The notes: generated from the letters alone by a model not told the origin. A DNA stretch of 64,000 nt from Acidovorax benzenivorans (GCF_028680575.1 NZ_JAPCKI010000022.1:1-64000); one strand, 5' to 3'; positions 48,665 through 59,518 are shown, counted from the first letter of the stretch. Translations and numbers: made by a program.

Positions 48665-51256
48665 ATGTTGAAAGCCTACCGTGACCACGTAGCCGAGCGC
48701 GCCGCCCTGGGCATTCCCCCGCTACCCCTGGAAGCCAAGCAGGTTGCTGAACTGATCGAGCTGATCAAGAACCCACCTGCCGGTGAAGACGCCTTTTTGC
48801 TCGATTTGCTGACCCACCGCGTACCGCCCGGCGTGGACGATGCTGCCAAGGTCAAGGCCAGCTTTTTGGCCGCTGTGGCGCACGGCGACATCAAGGTGGG
48901 CCTGATCTCCAAGGCCAAGGCCACTGAGCTGCTGGGCACCATGGTCGGTGGCTACAACGTGCATCCGCTGATTGAATTGCTGGACGACGCAGAGGTGGCC
49001 GGTGTGGCCGCTGAAGGCCTGAAGAAGACCCTGCTGATGTTCGACTTCTTCAACGACGTCGCGACCAAGGCCAAGGCTGGCAATGCCAAGGCACAGGAAG
49101 TTATCAAGAGCTGGGCCGATGCCGAGTGGTTCACCACCCGCCCTGAAGTCGAAAAGAAGATCACCGTCACCGTGTTCAAGGTGCCCGGAGAAACCAACAC
49201 CGACGACCTGTCGCCAGCGCCTGATGCCTGGAGCCGCCCCGACATCCCGCTGCATTACCTGGCCATGCTCAAGAACACCCGCGAAGGCGCGGCGTTCAAG
49301 CCTGAAGAAGATGGCAAGCGCGGTCCGATGCAGTTCATCGAAGACCTCAAGAAGAAGGGCCACCTCGTGGCTTATGTGGGCGACGTGGTGGGCACGGGCT
49401 CGAGCCGCAAGTCGGCCACCAACAGCGTCATCTGGGCCACGGGCCAGGACATTCCGTTTGTGCCTAACAAGCGCTTTGGTGGTGTGACGCTGGGCGGCAA
49501 GATTGCCCCCATCTTCTTCAACACGCAAGAAGACTCTGGCTCACTGCCCATCGAAGTGGATGTGTCCAAGCTCGAAATGGGCGACGTGGTCGACATCCTG
49601 CCTTACGACGGCAAGATCGTGAAAAACGGCGAGACCGTGGTCGAGTTCAAGCTCAAGAGCGACGTGTTGTTTGACGAAGTGCGCGCTGGTGGCCGTATCA
49701 ACCTGATCATTGGCCGCTCGCTGACCGCCAAGGCCCGCGAATTCCTGGGCCTGCCCGTTTCCACCCTGTTCCGCCTGCCTACCGCGCCTGTGGCCACAAC
49801 CGCAGGCTTCACGCTGGCGCAGAAGATGGTCGGCCGCGCCGTCGGCCTGCCGGAAGGCCAGGGCGTGCGCCCCGGTACCTACTGCGAACCCAAGATGACC
49901 ACCGTGGGCTCGCAAGACACCACCGGCCCCATGACCCGCGACGAGCTGAAGGACCTGGCCTGCCTGGGCTTCTCGGCCGATCTGGTCATGCAATCGTTCT
50001 GCCACACGGCCGCTTACCCCAAGCCTGTGGACGTGAAGACCCACCGCGAACTGCCTGCGTTCATCAGCAACCGTGGCGGCGTGGCCCTGCGTCCTGGTGA
50101 TGGCGTGATCCACAGCTGGCTCAACCGCCTGCTGTTGCCTGACACGGTCGGCACTGGTGGCGACTCGCACACCCGTTTCCCCATCGGCATTTCGTTCCCT
50201 GCTGGCTCCGGTCTGGTGGCTTTCGGCGCTGCGACGGGCGTGATGCCCCTGGATATGCCTGAATCGGTGTTGGTGCGTTTCAAGGGCGAAATGCAGCCTG
50301 GCGTGACGCTGCGCGACCTCGTGCACGCCATTCCTCTGTATGCCATCAAGGCGGGTCTGCTCACGGTGGCCAAGGCTGGCAAAAAGAACGTGTTCTCCGG
50401 CCGCATCCTTGAAATCGAAGGCCTGCCAGACCTGAAGGTCGAGCAAGCGTTTGAGCTGTCTGACGCGTCCGCAGAGCGTTCTGCTGCCGGTTGCACCATC
50501 AAGCTCAACCCCGCGCCCGTCAAGGAATACCTCACCAGCAACGTCGTGCTGATGAAGAACATGATCGCTGATGGCTACGCCGATGCGCGCACGCTGCAGC
50601 GCCGCATCGAAAAGGTGGAAGCCTGGCTGGCCAACCCCAACCTGCTCGAAGCCGACAAGGACGCCGAATACGCTGCCGTTATCGAGATCGATCTGGCCGA
50701 CATCAAGGAACCCATCCTGTGCTGCCCGAACGACCCTGATGATGCCAAGACCCTGTCGGATGTGGCTGGCACCAAGATCGACGAAGCCTTCATCGGTTCG
50801 TGCATGACCAACATCGGTCACTTCCGCGCTGCAGCCAAGCTGCTGGGCGGCAGCCGTGACATCCCCGTCAAGCTGTGGGTGGCACCACCGACCAAGATGG
50901 ACGAGAGCGAGCTGATCAAGGAAGGCCACTACGCCAACTTTGGCGCCGCCGGCGCCCGTACCGAAATGCCCGGCTGCTCGCTGTGCATGGGCAACCAGGC
51001 CCAGGTGCGCGAAGGCGCTACGGTGGTGTCTACCTCCACCCGCAACTTCCCCAACCGCCTGGGCAAGAACACCAACGTGTTCCTGGCCTCGGCTGAGCTG
51101 GCCGCCATCGCGTCCAAGCTGGGCAAGATCCCCACGGTGGCCGAGTACCACGACGCCATGGGCATCGTGAACAAGGATGGTGCTTCGATCTACAAGTACC
51201 TGAACTTCGACCAGATCGAAGAGTACGCGGACGTGGCCAAGGGCGTCGCTGCCTGA
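48665..51256 (+). CDS. acnB: Aconitate hydratase B / 2-methylisocitrate dehydratase
   Basis: 863 residues from [19 protein letters not shown], preceded by CCGGAGAAAACC. AcnB has its HEAT-like domain 5 at the N-terminus, as seen here. [4Fe-4S] cysteines in [13 protein letters not shown] and [35 protein letters not shown] is the catalytic region. Interconverts citrate and isocitrate. A longer in-frame ORF (from 48401) is rejected because it overlaps the preceding gene. Followed by a terminator. Confidence 0.97.
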   Translation: MLKAYRDHVAERAALGIPPLPLEAKQVAELIELIKNPPAGEDAFLLDLLTHRVPPGVDDAAKVKASFLAAVAHGDIKVGLISKAKATELLGTMVGGYNVHPLIELLDDAEVAGVAAEGLKKTLLMFDFFNDVATKAKAGNAKAQEVIKSWADAEWFTTRPEVEKKITVTVFKVPGETNTDDLSPAPDAWSRPDIPLHYLAMLKNTREGAAFKPEEDGKRGPMQFIEDLKKKGHLVAYVGDVVGTGSSRKSATNSVIWATGQDIPFVPNKRFGGVTLGGKIAPIFFNTQEDSGSLPIEVDVSKLEMGDVVDILPYDGKIVKNGETVVEFKLKSDVLFDEVRAGGRINLIIGRSLTAKAREFLGLPVSTLFRLPTAPVATTAGFTLAQKMVGRAVGLPEGQGVRPGTYCEPKMTTVGSQDTTGPMTRDELKDLACLGFSADLVMQSFCHTAAYPKPVDVKTHRELPAFISNRGGVALRPGDGVIHSWLNRLLLPDTVGTGGDSHTRFPIGISFPAGSGLVAFGAATGVMPLDMPESVLVRFKGEMQPGVTLRDLVHAIPLYAIKAGLLTVAKAGKKNVFSGRILEIEGLPDLKVEQAFELSDASAERSAAGCTIKLNPAPVKEYLTSNVVLMKNMIADGYADARTLQRRIEKVEAWLANPNLLEADKDAEYAAVIEIDLADIKEPILCCPNDPDDAKTLSDVAGTKIDEAFIGSCMTNIGHFRAAAKLLGGSRDIPVKLWVAPPTKMDESELIKEGHYANFGAAGARTEMPGCSLCMGNQAQVREGATVVSTSTRNFPNRLGKNTNVFLASAELAAIASKLGKIPTVAEYHDAMGIVNKDGASIYKYLNFDQIEEYADVAKGVAA

Positions 51257-51285
51257 TTGCATTTGCATCGTTGATGCAGGTGCGC

Positions 51286-51315
51286 AAAGCGGCCCCCTCG
51301 GGGCCGCTTTTTTTT
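51286..51315 (+). terminator. Rho-independent terminator after acnB
   Basis: AAAGCGGCCCC, loop CTC, GGGGCCGCTTT, then further T residues: an 11-bp perfect stem starting 30 bp after the acnB stop. Confidence 0.95.
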
Positions 51316-51505
51316 GTCGCCGCCCAAATCAGTGGCGCTGTGCACTGCGAATCTGGGTTGTTATGCCCCAATGCAGTGGATGGCCATGGCGAATGAGTCG
51401 GCAGTGCCTGATCACAGATCACTCGCTACCAGGTTGAGCTCTTCGCGGAACGTTCATTCCGTGTTGCACTCAGATTCCGAAGAACCATACCAACACGGCA
51501 TCACG

Positions 51506-52495
51506 ATGTTCAAGTCATTCTTCTTTGCTCGCCGCTGGTGGGCTTGGTCTCTCCTGGGTTCTGTCGTCATTCTTTTGGCCACGGCATACCGTGTGCAACT
51601 GGACGTGCAGATCAACGACTGGTTTGGCAGCTTTTACGATCTCATTCAGGAGGCTCTGGGCAAACCTGGCAGCATCACCGCAGAGCAATTCTGGGGACAG
51701 CTTTCGACCTTTGCGCGCATTGCCATGATCTATGTGACGACGGCGGTGCTGGTGGATTTTTTCAGCAAACACTACATCTTTCGCTGGCGCCAGGCGATGA
51801 ACGAACACTACATGGCGGCCTGGCCACGCCTGCGCCATATCGAGGGCGCGGCCCAGCGTGTGCAGGAAGACACCATGCGTTTCGCCCGCACCATGGAGGA
51901 CCTGGGCCTGAGCTTCATGCGCAGCCTCATGACGCTGGGGGCCTTTTTACCGGTGCTGTGGACGCTCTCCGACAAAGTCACGGCATTGCCTTTGATCGGT
52001 GCCGTTCCGCACTCTCTGGTCTGGGTGGCACTGGCTTGGTCACTGGGCGGCACGCTGGTGCTGGCCTGCGTGGGCGTGAAGCTGCCGGGGCTGGAGTTTC
52101 ATAACCAGCGCGTGGAGGCGGCGTACCGCAAGGAGCTGGTGTTGGGTGAGGACGATCCGAACCGTGCCTCGCCACCCACCGCAGCCGAGCTGTTCGCGGG
52201 CGTGCGCCGCAACTACTTCCGGCTGTTTTTTCACTACCTGTATTTCGATGTGGTGAAGTGGTCTTACCTGCAGGTCAGCGTGTTGGTGCCCCTGGTGGCT
52301 CTGGGCCCGACACTGATTGCGGGCGTGATCACCCTGGGCGTGATGCAGCAGATTGCACGGGCCTTTGACAAGGTGCTGGAGTCCTTCCAGTTTTTGGTGC
52401 TGAACTGGAGCACGGTGGTGGAGCAGATCTCGATCTACAAGCGCCTGCGCGCTTTTGAGCAGCAGATGCTGAAGGCGGTGCCGGAGGTTGCTTGA
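51506..52495 (+). CDS. SbmA/BacA-like family transporter
   Basis: 329-residue inner-membrane protein from MFKSFFFARRWW; longer frames add unlikely sequence. Visible: LDVQINDWFGSFYDLIQEAL, FARIAMIYVTTAVLVDFFSKHYIFRWRQAMNEHY, QRVQEDTMRFARTMEDLGLSFM, and GLEFHNQRVEAAYRKELVLGEDD. These are the family signatures of SbmA/BacA, proton-driven importers of proline-rich peptides, bleomycin and similar compounds. No attached ATPase domain. The cargo here is unknown. Convergent with the redox regulator gene. Confidence 0.88.
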   Translation: MFKSFFFARRWWAWSLLGSVVILLATAYRVQLDVQINDWFGSFYDLIQEALGKPGSITAEQFWGQLSTFARIAMIYVTTAVLVDFFSKHYIFRWRQAMNEHYMAAWPRLRHIEGAAQRVQEDTMRFARTMEDLGLSFMRSLMTLGAFLPVLWTLSDKVTALPLIGAVPHSLVWVALAWSLGGTLVLACVGVKLPGLEFHNQRVEAAYRKELVLGEDDPNRASPPTAAELFAGVRRNYFRLFFHYLYFDVVKWSYLQVSVLVPLVALGPTLIAGVITLGVMQQIARAFDKVLESFQFLVLNWSTVVEQISIYKRLRAFEQQMLKAVPEVA

Positions 52496-52515
52496 GCGCC
52501 GTGACGGAGCCGGCC

Positions 52516-52563
52516 GGAGCGCGCGATAGCGGTGCATGCTGCTGTTCAGCAGCGGTGCGCTCC
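52516..52563. terminator. Hairpin between convergent genes
   Basis: GCTGCTG-TT-CAGCAGC (52538-52553) inside an outer pair GGAGCGC (52516-52522) and GCGCTCC (52557-52563). No T-run, so Rho-independent termination is doubtful; it could limit read-through from either side. Confidence 0.4.
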
Positions 52564-52603
52564 GCGCCTGCCCCGCTGTACACGGGCGCGTGGGCCCTTG
52601 GCG

Positions 52604-53164
52604 CTAACGCACCTGCTTTTTTTCGAGCTTGCGCGTGAGCGTGCGGCGGTGCATGCCCAGGCGCCGCGCGGCTTCTGACAGATTGAAGCCCGTCTCTGCC
52701 AGCACCTCGTTGATGCGTTCCCATTCCAGGGTTTTGATGGAGCTGGAGCGGTTGGTCAGCTCCACCTCGGCATTGCCTGCTTTCAGACCAAAAGCAGCTT
52801 CGATGTCGTCGGTGTTGGAGGGCTTGGCCAGATAGTGGCAGGCACCCAGTTTCACCGCCTCTACGGCCGTGGCAATGCTGGCAAAACCGGTCAACACCAC
52901 GATCAGCATCTCGTCGTCAGCGGCGTGCAGCGTCTGCACGCAGGCCAGGCCGGAGGCCTCGCCCTTGAGCTTGAGGTCCACCACCGCATAGCCGGGCTGG
53001 TGCTGCGTCAGCAGTGCCTCCACATCGGCAAAGCTCGCGGCCTGCAACACGCTGTACCCGCGCCGCTCAAACGAGCGTGTCAACGTGCGCGCAAAGGCTT
53101 CGTCGTCTTCGACGATCAGCAGCTGTCGTTGCGCTTCTTCAGTGTCCACGGCGGGTTCTTTCAT
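52604..53164 (-). CDS. regA: RegA/PrrA/ActR-type response regulator
   Basis: 186 residues. Receiver with likely phosphoacceptor Asp63 (YAVVDLKLKG), then a hinge and a Fis-type HTH (INEVLAETGFNLSEAARRLGMHRRTLTRKLEKK). This small size and the C-terminal HTH are those of the RegA family, which controls respiration and energy genes. Just downstream of the cognate-looking kinase (4-bp gap). Confidence 0.92.
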   Translation of the reverse strand: MKEPAVDTEEAQRQLLIVEDDEAFARTLTRSFERRGYSVLQAASFADVEALLTQHQPGYAVVDLKLKGEASGLACVQTLHAADDEMLIVVLTGFASIATAVEAVKLGACHYLAKPSNTDDIEAAFGLKAGNAEVELTNRSSSIKTLEWERINEVLAETGFNLSEAARRLGMHRRTLTRKLEKKQVR

Positions 53165-53168
53165 TCAT

Positions 53169-54500
53169 TCATACCTTCTCGGGCAGCGCAATGGCGGCCA
53201 GGGGTAGCTCGATGGTCACCTGCGCGCCCCCTTCGGGGCGGTTGTGTGCTGCGACGCTGCCTCCCAGGGTTCGGGCCACATTGAGCACCAGGTACAGACC
53301 CAGACCACCGCCGGGGCGGTTTTTGGAAGACTGGTACGGGGTACCCAACTTGGACAACATGTCGGGTGCAAAACCGGGGCCTGCATCGGTCACGGTCATG
53401 CGCAAGGCGTCTGCATTGCGCGTGACGGTCAACCGCACCCAGCCAGGTGAAGCGTCACGTGCATTGTCCAGCACATTGAAAACCATTTGTTTGAGGGTGG
53501 TGTCCGACACCATGGGGGTGTCGGCACCAAAGTCGTTGTCATAGTCAAACTGGGGAATGGTGCGGGTGCTGCGCCATTCCTGCGCCAGCGCATCCACAAA
53601 CGTGCGCACGGTGGTCTGCACCGATGCCTCGCCGCGCGTTTCACCGGCTGAGAGCAGGATGCCGCTCACGATGCTTTTGCACCGCTGTACCTGGGTCTGC
53701 ATCTCGGCAATGTCTTCCTTGAGCGCTGCGTTGGTGGCCATCCGCTTGTCATGCTGCCAGTCGCCCAGGATCACTGCCAGAGTGGACAGCGGTGTGCCCA
53801 GCTCGTGCGCGGCGCCAGACGCCAGCAGGCCCATGCGCACGATGTGTTCCTCTTCGACGCGGCGGCGGCGCGCTGCTGCCAGGCGGGCATCACGCTCGCG
53901 CAGGTTGCGGTTGATGCGGGTGATGAACACCATGACCAGCGTGGCGTTGAGCACAAAGCACACCAGCAGGCCCAGCACATACAGACTCGACAGGCCCTGG
54001 TGCAGGTCTTGGGGCAGGGCCAGCGGCAGGTGATGGTCTGCCAGCGCCGCAAAGCACAGGGCCGTGATGATCACGATGGACCAGATGTAGGCACCGCGCA
54101 GCAGCACGGCGCCGAGCGTGATCTGCAGCAGGTACAGAAACACAAAGGGGTTGCTGGTGCCGCCGCTCAGGTACAGCTGCACGGTGAGCACTGCCACATC
54201 AATCAGCAGCGCCAGGAACAGCTCTACGTTGCGCACCACGCGGCCCGTGCGCAGGCGCAGCAAGCTCACCACATTGAAGACCGCCAGGCAGCCGACGACA
54301 AGCAGCATCTCCTGCAGCGGCAGTTTCAACCCCAGGCTGTAGTGCGCCATTTCGATGGTGAACACCTGGCCCACCACTGCAATCCAGCGCAGCTCGATCA
54401 GTTGCTGCAGGTTCTTGATACCGGCAGCCGCGTCGGCTGAACGCGCATTGCGCTGCGCGGGGGGCGGGACGGGGTCAGGGCGTTGTGGGAGGGTGTTCAT
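53169..54500 (-). CDS. regB: RegB/PrrB-type redox sensor histidine kinase
   Basis: 443 residues from MNTLPQRPDP; a longer frame overlaps the SURF1 gene completely and was rejected. Six transmembrane segments (about 38-195). The RegB quinone-binding motif GGTSNPF is at 113-119. H-box GAAHELGTPLSTLA with His232, the redox Cys candidate Cys274 (QVQRCKSI), and ATP-binding motifs. In the RegB family both the quinone site and the Cys tune kinase activity to redox state. It overlaps the SURF1 gene by 26 bp and is thus in the oxidase operon. Confidence 0.92.
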   Translation of the reverse strand: MNTLPQRPDPVPPPAQRNARSADAAAGIKNLQQLIELRWIAVVGQVFTIEMAHYSLGLKLPLQEMLLVVGCLAVFNVVSLLRLRTGRVVRNVELFLALLIDVAVLTVQLYLSGGTSNPFVFLYLLQITLGAVLLRGAYIWSIVIITALCFAALADHHLPLALPQDLHQGLSSLYVLGLLVCFVLNATLVMVFITRINRNLRERDARLAAARRRRVEEEHIVRMGLLASGAAHELGTPLSTLAVILGDWQHDKRMATNAALKEDIAEMQTQVQRCKSIVSGILLSAGETRGEASVQTTVRTFVDALAQEWRSTRTIPQFDYDNDFGADTPMVSDTTLKQMVFNVLDNARDASPGWVRLTVTRNADALRMTVTDAGPGFAPDMLSKLGTPYQSSKNRPGGGLGLYLVLNVARTLGGSVAAHNRPEGGAQVTIELPLAAIALPEKV

Positions 54501-55293
54501 CGTTGGTCGGTAGGCGGCTGGCAGCCTGCGCGCCCATGCGGCGCTCGTAGCGTGCCACATACCAGCTCGCCACCACAACCATGAGCGCAAGACCATACCA
54601 GGTCAGGGCGTACACCAGATGGCTGTTGTGAAACCGGATGACGGTCATGCCCGCGCGGGGCCAGCTAGGGGCGGCTGAGGCAGCCGCTGTTGCAGCCGGA
54701 AGTCCGGCGTCTACAAAAAACGGAGCGGCCTGAGGTAGATCCAGCGCGCGGCTGATGGCCGCCACGTCGCGTGAGTACCAGCGCTGCTGCGCCGGGTCGT
54801 TGGTGCGCAGAAAGCCACCGCCCGGCTCGGACATGCGCAGTAGCCCCTGCACGGAGGCCGGGCTACCGGCAGAGGGCGGGGCTTCCAGCCATTGGGCGCG
54901 CTGCTCTTGGGGCACAAAGCCCTGGTTCACCAGCACCTGGGTTCCGTCACCCCGTTGCAGAGCGGTGATCACCCAGAACCCCGCGCCCAGCTCGGTGACT
55001 GCCTGCGTCAGCACCGTCTTGCCGGGCAACCAGTGGCCCTGAAAGACCACGGGCAGGTACTCATGCCGGGCGGCGTTGATGTCCGGCCATTGCTCCACGG
55101 GGGGCAGGGCGACCGGAGCGGCATGCACCCGTTGGTCCACCCTCTCGATGAGGTCCAGCTTCCAGGTACGGCGCTGAACCTGCCAGGTACCCAGTGACAC
55201 AAAGCCCAGGAACAAGGCAATGCCCAGCACCAGCAGGACCACGCGGCGCAACCCCCGGCGCGGTAGGGCCATGGTGGCGTGGGCTGCAGGCAT
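54475..55293 (-). CDS. SURF1-family cytochrome oxidase assembly protein
   Basis: 272 residues from ATG 55293, whose A is the last base of the cyoD stop codon (TGATG), a translational-coupling arrangement; a longer frame was rejected. Two transmembrane segments, one near the N-terminus (LLVLGIALFLGFVSLGTWQVQRRTWKLDLI) and one near the C-terminus (YALTWYGLALMVVVASW), with a periplasmic domain between (GHWLPGKTVLTQAV, GFWVITAL, VLVNQGFVP). SURF1 helps haem insertion into cytochrome oxidases. Confidence 0.9.
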   Translation of the reverse strand: MPAAHATMALPRRGLRRVVLLVLGIALFLGFVSLGTWQVQRRTWKLDLIERVDQRVHAAPVALPPVEQWPDINAARHEYLPVVFQGHWLPGKTVLTQAVTELGAGFWVITALQRGDGTQVLVNQGFVPQEQRAQWLEAPPSAGSPASVQGLLRMSEPGGGFLRTNDPAQQRWYSRDVAAISRALDLPQAAPFFVDAGLPAATAAASAAPSWPRAGMTVIRFHNSHLVYALTWYGLALMVVVASWYVARYERRMGAQAASRLPTNDEHPPTTP

Positions 55294-55733
55294 CAAGGTG
55301 TGGCGTGCCCTGATGCTTCGTGCGTGGGAGGCGTGGGAGGCGTGGGAGGCGTGGGGGTGGGGTGCTCCGGCATCATGTTGGCGTTCATGTGGAACATCAC
55401 CCACAAGGTGCCCGCAATGGCGATGGCCACGAACACTCCCGTGAAGATGGTGGACAGCAGAGTCCAGCCGCCTTCGACCTTGCCGTTCATGTGCAGGAAG
55501 AACACCATGTGCACCAGGATCTGGATCACGGCAAAGCCGCCCAGCACCAGCACGGCGGTGTTGCGGTCGGCAATCACCTTGGCCATCACCAGCCAGAAGG
55601 GGATGGCTGTGAGGATGACGGACAGCACAAACCCGATCATGTAGCCGGAGAAGGTGCTGTGGGGACCCGCGTCATGGTGGTGATCGTCGTGCCCGTGCGC
55701 ATCGTGCGCGTGTGTTGCGTGTTGTGCGCTCAT
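55293..55733 (-). CDS. cyoD: Cytochrome bo quinol oxidase subunit IV
   Basis: 146 residues with three transmembrane helices (GYMIGFVLSVILTAIPFWLVMAK, AVIQILVHMVFFLHMN, TIFTGVFVAIAIAGTLWVMFHMNANMMPE). It has a His/Asp-rich N-terminal extension (HAHDAHGHDDHHHDAG) and a C-terminal PT-rich tail encoded by a 9-bp repeat. Both tails are unusual for the subunit. Not catalytic; aids assembly. Confidence 0.92.
   Translation of the reverse strand: MSAQHATHAHDAHGHDDHHHDAGPHSTFSGYMIGFVLSVILTAIPFWLVMAKVIADRNTAVLVLGGFAVIQILVHMVFFLHMNGKVEGGWTLLSTIFTGVFVAIAIAGTLWVMFHMNANMMPEHPTPTPPTPPTPPTHEASGHATP
55323..55355. repeat. 9-bp tandem repeat in cyoD 3-prime end
   Basis: CGTGGGAGG occurs three times in a row and is followed by CGTGGG. 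On the minus strand it encodes PPT units in the tail of CyoD and keeps the reading frame. Confidence 0.75.
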
Positions 55734-56369
55734 TTACAGCACCCCCATCAGGTACACAAAGGTGAATACGCCGATCCAGACCACGTCCAAGAAGTGCCAG
55801 AACATGGACAGGCACATCAGGCGGCGGTTGTTCTCGGGGATCAGGCCGTGCTTGTTGATCTGCAGCATCAGCACCACCAGCCAGACCAGGCCGAAGGTGA
55901 CGTGCAAGCCGTGGGTGCCCACCAGCGTGAAGAAGGCAGACAGGAAGGCGCTGCGCTGAGGGCCAGCGCCTTGGTGGATCAGATGCTGAAACTCGTACAG
56001 CTCCAGCCCCAGGAAGCACAGACCAAACAGGCCCGTGATGCCCAGCCACAGCAGCGTGCCTTTGACGTCGCCCAGCTGCTTGCGCAGCATGGCAAAGCCG
56101 AAGGTGATGGAGGACAGCAGCAGGAAGGCCGTGTTGATGGCCACCAAAGGCAGGTCAAACAGCTGGGCGCCGGTAGGGCCTGCCGCATAGCTGCGGCCCA
56201 GCACGCCGTAGGTGGCAAACAGGGCGGCAAAGATGAGGCAGTCGCTCATCAGGTACAGCCAGAAGCCCAGGGCGGTGCCGTTTTCGGGATGGGGCTCGTG
56301 CGCGAGGTGGTACGCGCGCGGGGCCAGGGCGCCTGCTGCGGCGCCAGCGTGGATGCGGATATCAGACAT
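55734..56369 (-). CDS. cyoC: Cytochrome bo quinol oxidase subunit III
   Basis: 211 residues with five hydrophobic helices ([82 protein letters not shown], and a last helix near [18 protein letters not shown]). The family signature HGLHVTFGL is present. It overlaps the end of cyoB by 8 bp. Confidence 0.95.
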   Translation of the reverse strand: MSDIRIHAGAAAGALAPRAYHLAHEPHPENGTALGFWLYLMSDCLIFAALFATYGVLGRSYAAGPTGAQLFDLPLVAINTAFLLLSSITFGFAMLRKQLGDVKGTLLWLGITGLFGLCFLGLELYEFQHLIHQGAGPQRSAFLSAFFTLVGTHGLHVTFGLVWLVVLMLQINKHGLIPENNRRLMCLSMFWHFLDVVWIGVFTFVYLMGVL

Positions 56370-58377
56370 GGCGGGCCAGTTGGAGTGTGCGGGCTTCTTC
56401 GGTGGAGATCACTTCGGATGTCGGGATGTAGAAGTCACGCTGGTAATTGAACGTGTGGACGATGGCGGCCAGCAGCAGCGTGGCAAACGACACGCCTGCC
56501 AGCAGCCACATGTGCCAGATCAGCGCAAAGCCGAACACCAACGACAGCCCCGAGATCACCACACCGGCGCCGGTATTGGCGGGCATGTGAATGGGCCGGA
56601 AACCACCCAGCGGGCGCTTGTATCCGTGCTTCTTCATGTCCCACCAGGCGTCGATCTCGTGCACCACGGGGGTGAAGGCAAAGTTGTAGTTGGGCGGGGG
56701 CGATGAGGTGGCCCACTCCAGCGTGCGGCCGTCCCAGGGGTCGCCCGTCCAGTCGCGCAGTTGCTCGCGCTTGAGGTAGCTCACCACCAGCTGGATCAGG
56801 AAGCAGCCAATGCCTGCGGCAATCATGGCCGCACCGATGGCAGCGATCACGAACCAGATTTGCAGCGACTGGTCTTCAAAGTGGTTGGCACGGCGCGTGA
56901 CACCCATCAGGCCCAGCACATACAGCGGCGTGAACGCCACCCAGAAGCCCACCAGCCACAGCCAGAAGGAGTACACGCCCCAGGTGCGGTCCAGCTTGTA
57001 GCCAAACGCCTTGGGGAACCAGTAGTTGATGCCCGCGAACATGGCAAACACCACGCCGCCAATGATCACGTTGTGGAAGTGGGCGATCAGGAACAGGCTG
57101 TTGTGCAGCACGAAGTCGGCTGGGGGCACGGCCAACAGCACGCCGGTCATGCCGCCGATGGCGAACGTCACCATGAAGGCCACAGTCCACATCATGGGCA
57201 GCTCAAAGCGGATGCGGCCCTTGTACATGGTGAACAGCCAGTTGAAGATCTTCGCGCCCGTGGGGATCGAGATGATCATCGTCGTGATACCGAAGAAGGT
57301 GTTCACGCTCGCGCCCGAGCCCATGGTGAAGAAGTGGTGCAGCCACACCAGGTACGACAGGATGGTGATACACACCGTGGCGTACACCATGGAGGTGTAG
57401 CCGAACAGGCGCTTCTTGCTGAAGGTGGCCACCACTTCGGAAAACACGCCGAAGGCGGGCAGCACCAGGATGTACACCTCGGGGTGGCCCCAGATCCAGA
57501 TCAGGTTCACGTACAGCATGGGGTTGCCGCCCAGCTCGTTGGTGAAGAAGTTCGTGCCCACGTAGCGGTCCAGCGACATCAGCACCAGCGCGGCCGTGAG
57601 TACGGGGAAGGACGCCACGATCAGCGCGTTGGTGCACAGAGCCGTCCAGGTAAAGACGGGCATCTTCATCAGGCTCATGCCCGGCGCGCGCATCTTGATG
57701 ATGGTGACGATCAGGTTGATGCCCGAGAGCGTGGTGCCCACCCCGGCGATCTGCAGCGCCCAGATGTAGTAGTCCAGCCCTGTACTGGGGCTCTGTGCCC
57801 CCAGGTTGGACAACGCCAGCCAGCCGGAGGTCGAGAACTCGCCCAGGAACAGCGACACCATCACCAGCACAGCGCCAGCGGTGGTCATCCAGAAGCTGAA
57901 GTTGTTCAGGAACGGGAAGGACACGTCGCGCGCGCCGATCTGCAGCGGCACGAGGTAGTTCATCAGGCCCGTGACCAGCGGCATCGCCACGAAGAAGATC
58001 ATGATCACGCCGTGGGCGGTGAAGATCTGGTCGTAGTGGTGCGGCGGCAGGTAGCCCATGTTGTCGCCAAAGGCCATGGCCTGTTGCAAGCGCATCATCA
58101 CGGCGTCGGCAAAGCCGCGCAGCAGCATCACCAGGCCCAGGATCATGTACATGATCCCGATGCGTTTGTGGTCAATGCTGCAGATCCAGTCGCGCCACAG
58201 GGGCCCCCACAGGCGGAACTTGGTGATGCCCGCCATGACGGCAATGCCGCCCAGGACCACGGCAATGAAGGTCCACAACACGATGGGCTCGTGCGCCATT
58301 GGCACGGTGTCCCAGCTCAGACGGCCCAGCGCCCAGTGGGATGGAGAAAGGGTTTCGGAGGTCATAGGGAGGCTCAT
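56362..58377 (-). CDS. cyoB: Cytochrome bo quinol oxidase subunit I
   Basis: 671 residues. Conserved oxidase core with [20 protein letters not shown] (CuB/haem-copper region), the HHFFTMG motif, the pair of His in [10 protein letters not shown] and the 15-helix hydrophobicity. Length matches CyoB, not cta-type subunit I. Start at 58377 (MSLPMTSE), where the ATG overlaps the cyoA stop by ATGA. Confidence 0.97.
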   Translation of the reverse strand: MSLPMTSETLSPSHWALGRLSWDTVPMAHEPIVLWTFIAVVLGGIAVMAGITKFRLWGPLWRDWICSIDHKRIGIMYMILGLVMLLRGFADAVMMRLQQAMAFGDNMGYLPPHHYDQIFTAHGVIMIFFVAMPLVTGLMNYLVPLQIGARDVSFPFLNNFSFWMTTAGAVLVMVSLFLGEFSTSGWLALSNLGAQSPSTGLDYYIWALQIAGVGTTLSGINLIVTIIKMRAPGMSLMKMPVFTWTALCTNALIVASFPVLTAALVLMSLDRYVGTNFFTNELGGNPMLYVNLIWIWGHPEVYILVLPAFGVFSEVVATFSKKRLFGYTSMVYATVCITILSYLVWLHHFFTMGSGASVNTFFGITTMIISIPTGAKIFNWLFTMYKGRIRFELPMMWTVAFMVTFAIGGMTGVLLAVPPADFVLHNSLFLIAHFHNVIIGGVVFAMFAGINYWFPKAFGYKLDRTWGVYSFWLWLVGFWVAFTPLYVLGLMGVTRRANHFEDQSLQIWFVIAAIGAAMIAAGIGCFLIQLVVSYLKREQLRDWTGDPWDGRTLEWATSSPPPNYNFAFTPVVHEIDAWWDMKKHGYKRPLGGFRPIHMPANTGAGVVISGLSLVFGFALIWHMWLLAGVSFATLLLAAIVHTFNYQRDFYIPTSEVISTEEARTLQLARHV

Positions 58378-59432
58378 TGACGGATGCTGGCGCCGGAATT
58401 GGATGCCGGTGCGTTGCGGGATTCGAGTGCGGCCACCACCTGGGCGGCGTTTTGCACGGTGCAGACGTCCTGAGACAGGTTCAGCCCCACGGCGCGCACA
58501 TAGGCGTCACCGCCGCTGGCGTCAATAGCCATCATGTGGTGCATGCACATCTTTCCGTCTTCCACGCAGCGGTTGAGTACCTTGTCGTACAGGCCTTCTT
58601 CCACCGAGGCAAAACGCTGCACTGGGTCACGCTCGCTGGGCTTGACCAGGTTCAGGTAGGTCCCCTTGTCCAGGGGCTTGCCCTCGGTTTTGGCTTTTTG
58701 CACCCACTGCGCAAAGTCGTCATTGCTCAGGCCGTGGAACTTGAACGTCATGCCCGAGAAGCCCGCGCCGCTGTAGTGCGACGACATGCCCTTGAACACG
58801 CCAGGCTGGTTGATCACAGCGTTCAGCTCGGTCTGCATGCCGGGCATGGCGTAGATCATGCCGGCGAGGTCTGGCACATAAAACGCGTTCATGGTGGATG
58901 TGGCCGTCAGCTTGAACAGGATGGGGCGGTCCACCGGGGCTGCCACTTCGTTCACGGTGGCAATGCCTTGCTCGGGGTAGAAGAACAGCCATTTCCAGTC
59001 CATGGCCACCACCTGCACTTCAAGCGGCTTCACGTCGGTGGGGACGGCGCGTTGCGCATCAATGCGGTCCAGCGGACGGTAGGGGTCGAGCTTGTGGGTG
59101 CCGATCCAGGTGATGGCGCCCAGTGCAATGATGATCAGCAAGGGCACGGTCCAGATCACCAGCTCCAGCGTGGTGGAGTGGTGCCATTCCGGGTCGTACT
59201 CGGCCTCGGTGTTGCCCTGGCGGTATTTCCAGGCAAACAGCAGGGTGAGGGCGATGACCGGCACGATGATGATCAGCATCAGCAGCGTGGCGGTGATGAC
59301 CATCTGGCCTTGCTGGGCAGCGACGTCACCGGCGGGGTTGAGCACGACAGCCTTGCTGCAGCCTGCCAGGCTGCCCAGGGCAGCCAGAGCGAGCAGCCAG
59401 GTGGGCCCACGAAGTTGGGGAAGTTTGAGCAT
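58374..59432 (-). CDS. cyoA: Cytochrome bo quinol oxidase subunit II
   Basis: 352 residues: lipobox LAGC near residue 25 makes it a lipoprotein; two membrane segments follow (about 45-70 and 87-110), then a cupredoxin-like domain. The CuA ligands of cytochrome c oxidases are absent, as expected for quinol-oxidising CyoA. First gene of the operon cyoABCD-surf1-regB-regA. Confidence 0.95.
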   Translation of the reverse strand: MLKLPQLRGPTWLLALAALGSLAGCSKAVVLNPAGDVAAQQGQMVITATLLMLIIIVPVIALTLLFAWKYRQGNTEAEYDPEWHHSTTLELVIWTVPLLIIIALGAITWIGTHKLDPYRPLDRIDAQRAVPTDVKPLEVQVVAMDWKWLFFYPEQGIATVNEVAAPVDRPILFKLTATSTMNAFYVPDLAGMIYAMPGMQTELNAVINQPGVFKGMSSHYSGAGFSGMTFKFHGLSNDDFAQWVQKAKTEGKPLDKGTYLNLVKPSERDPVQRFASVEEGLYDKVLNRCVEDGKMCMHHMMAIDASGGDAYVRAVGLNLSQDVCTVQNAAQVVAALESRNAPASNSGASIRQ

Positions 59433-59518
59433 GTGAAGAGCGCGATCAGTGCGTTTTTTCAGGGTAAACGCGGATACCGGAATGTGTGCGAATGTACTTG
59501 CGCTAGCTTTTTTGTCGA

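Noticed and set aside
49541-51268. 575-codon minus-strand frame over acnB
   Set aside because: Antisense shadow; no recognised motifs.
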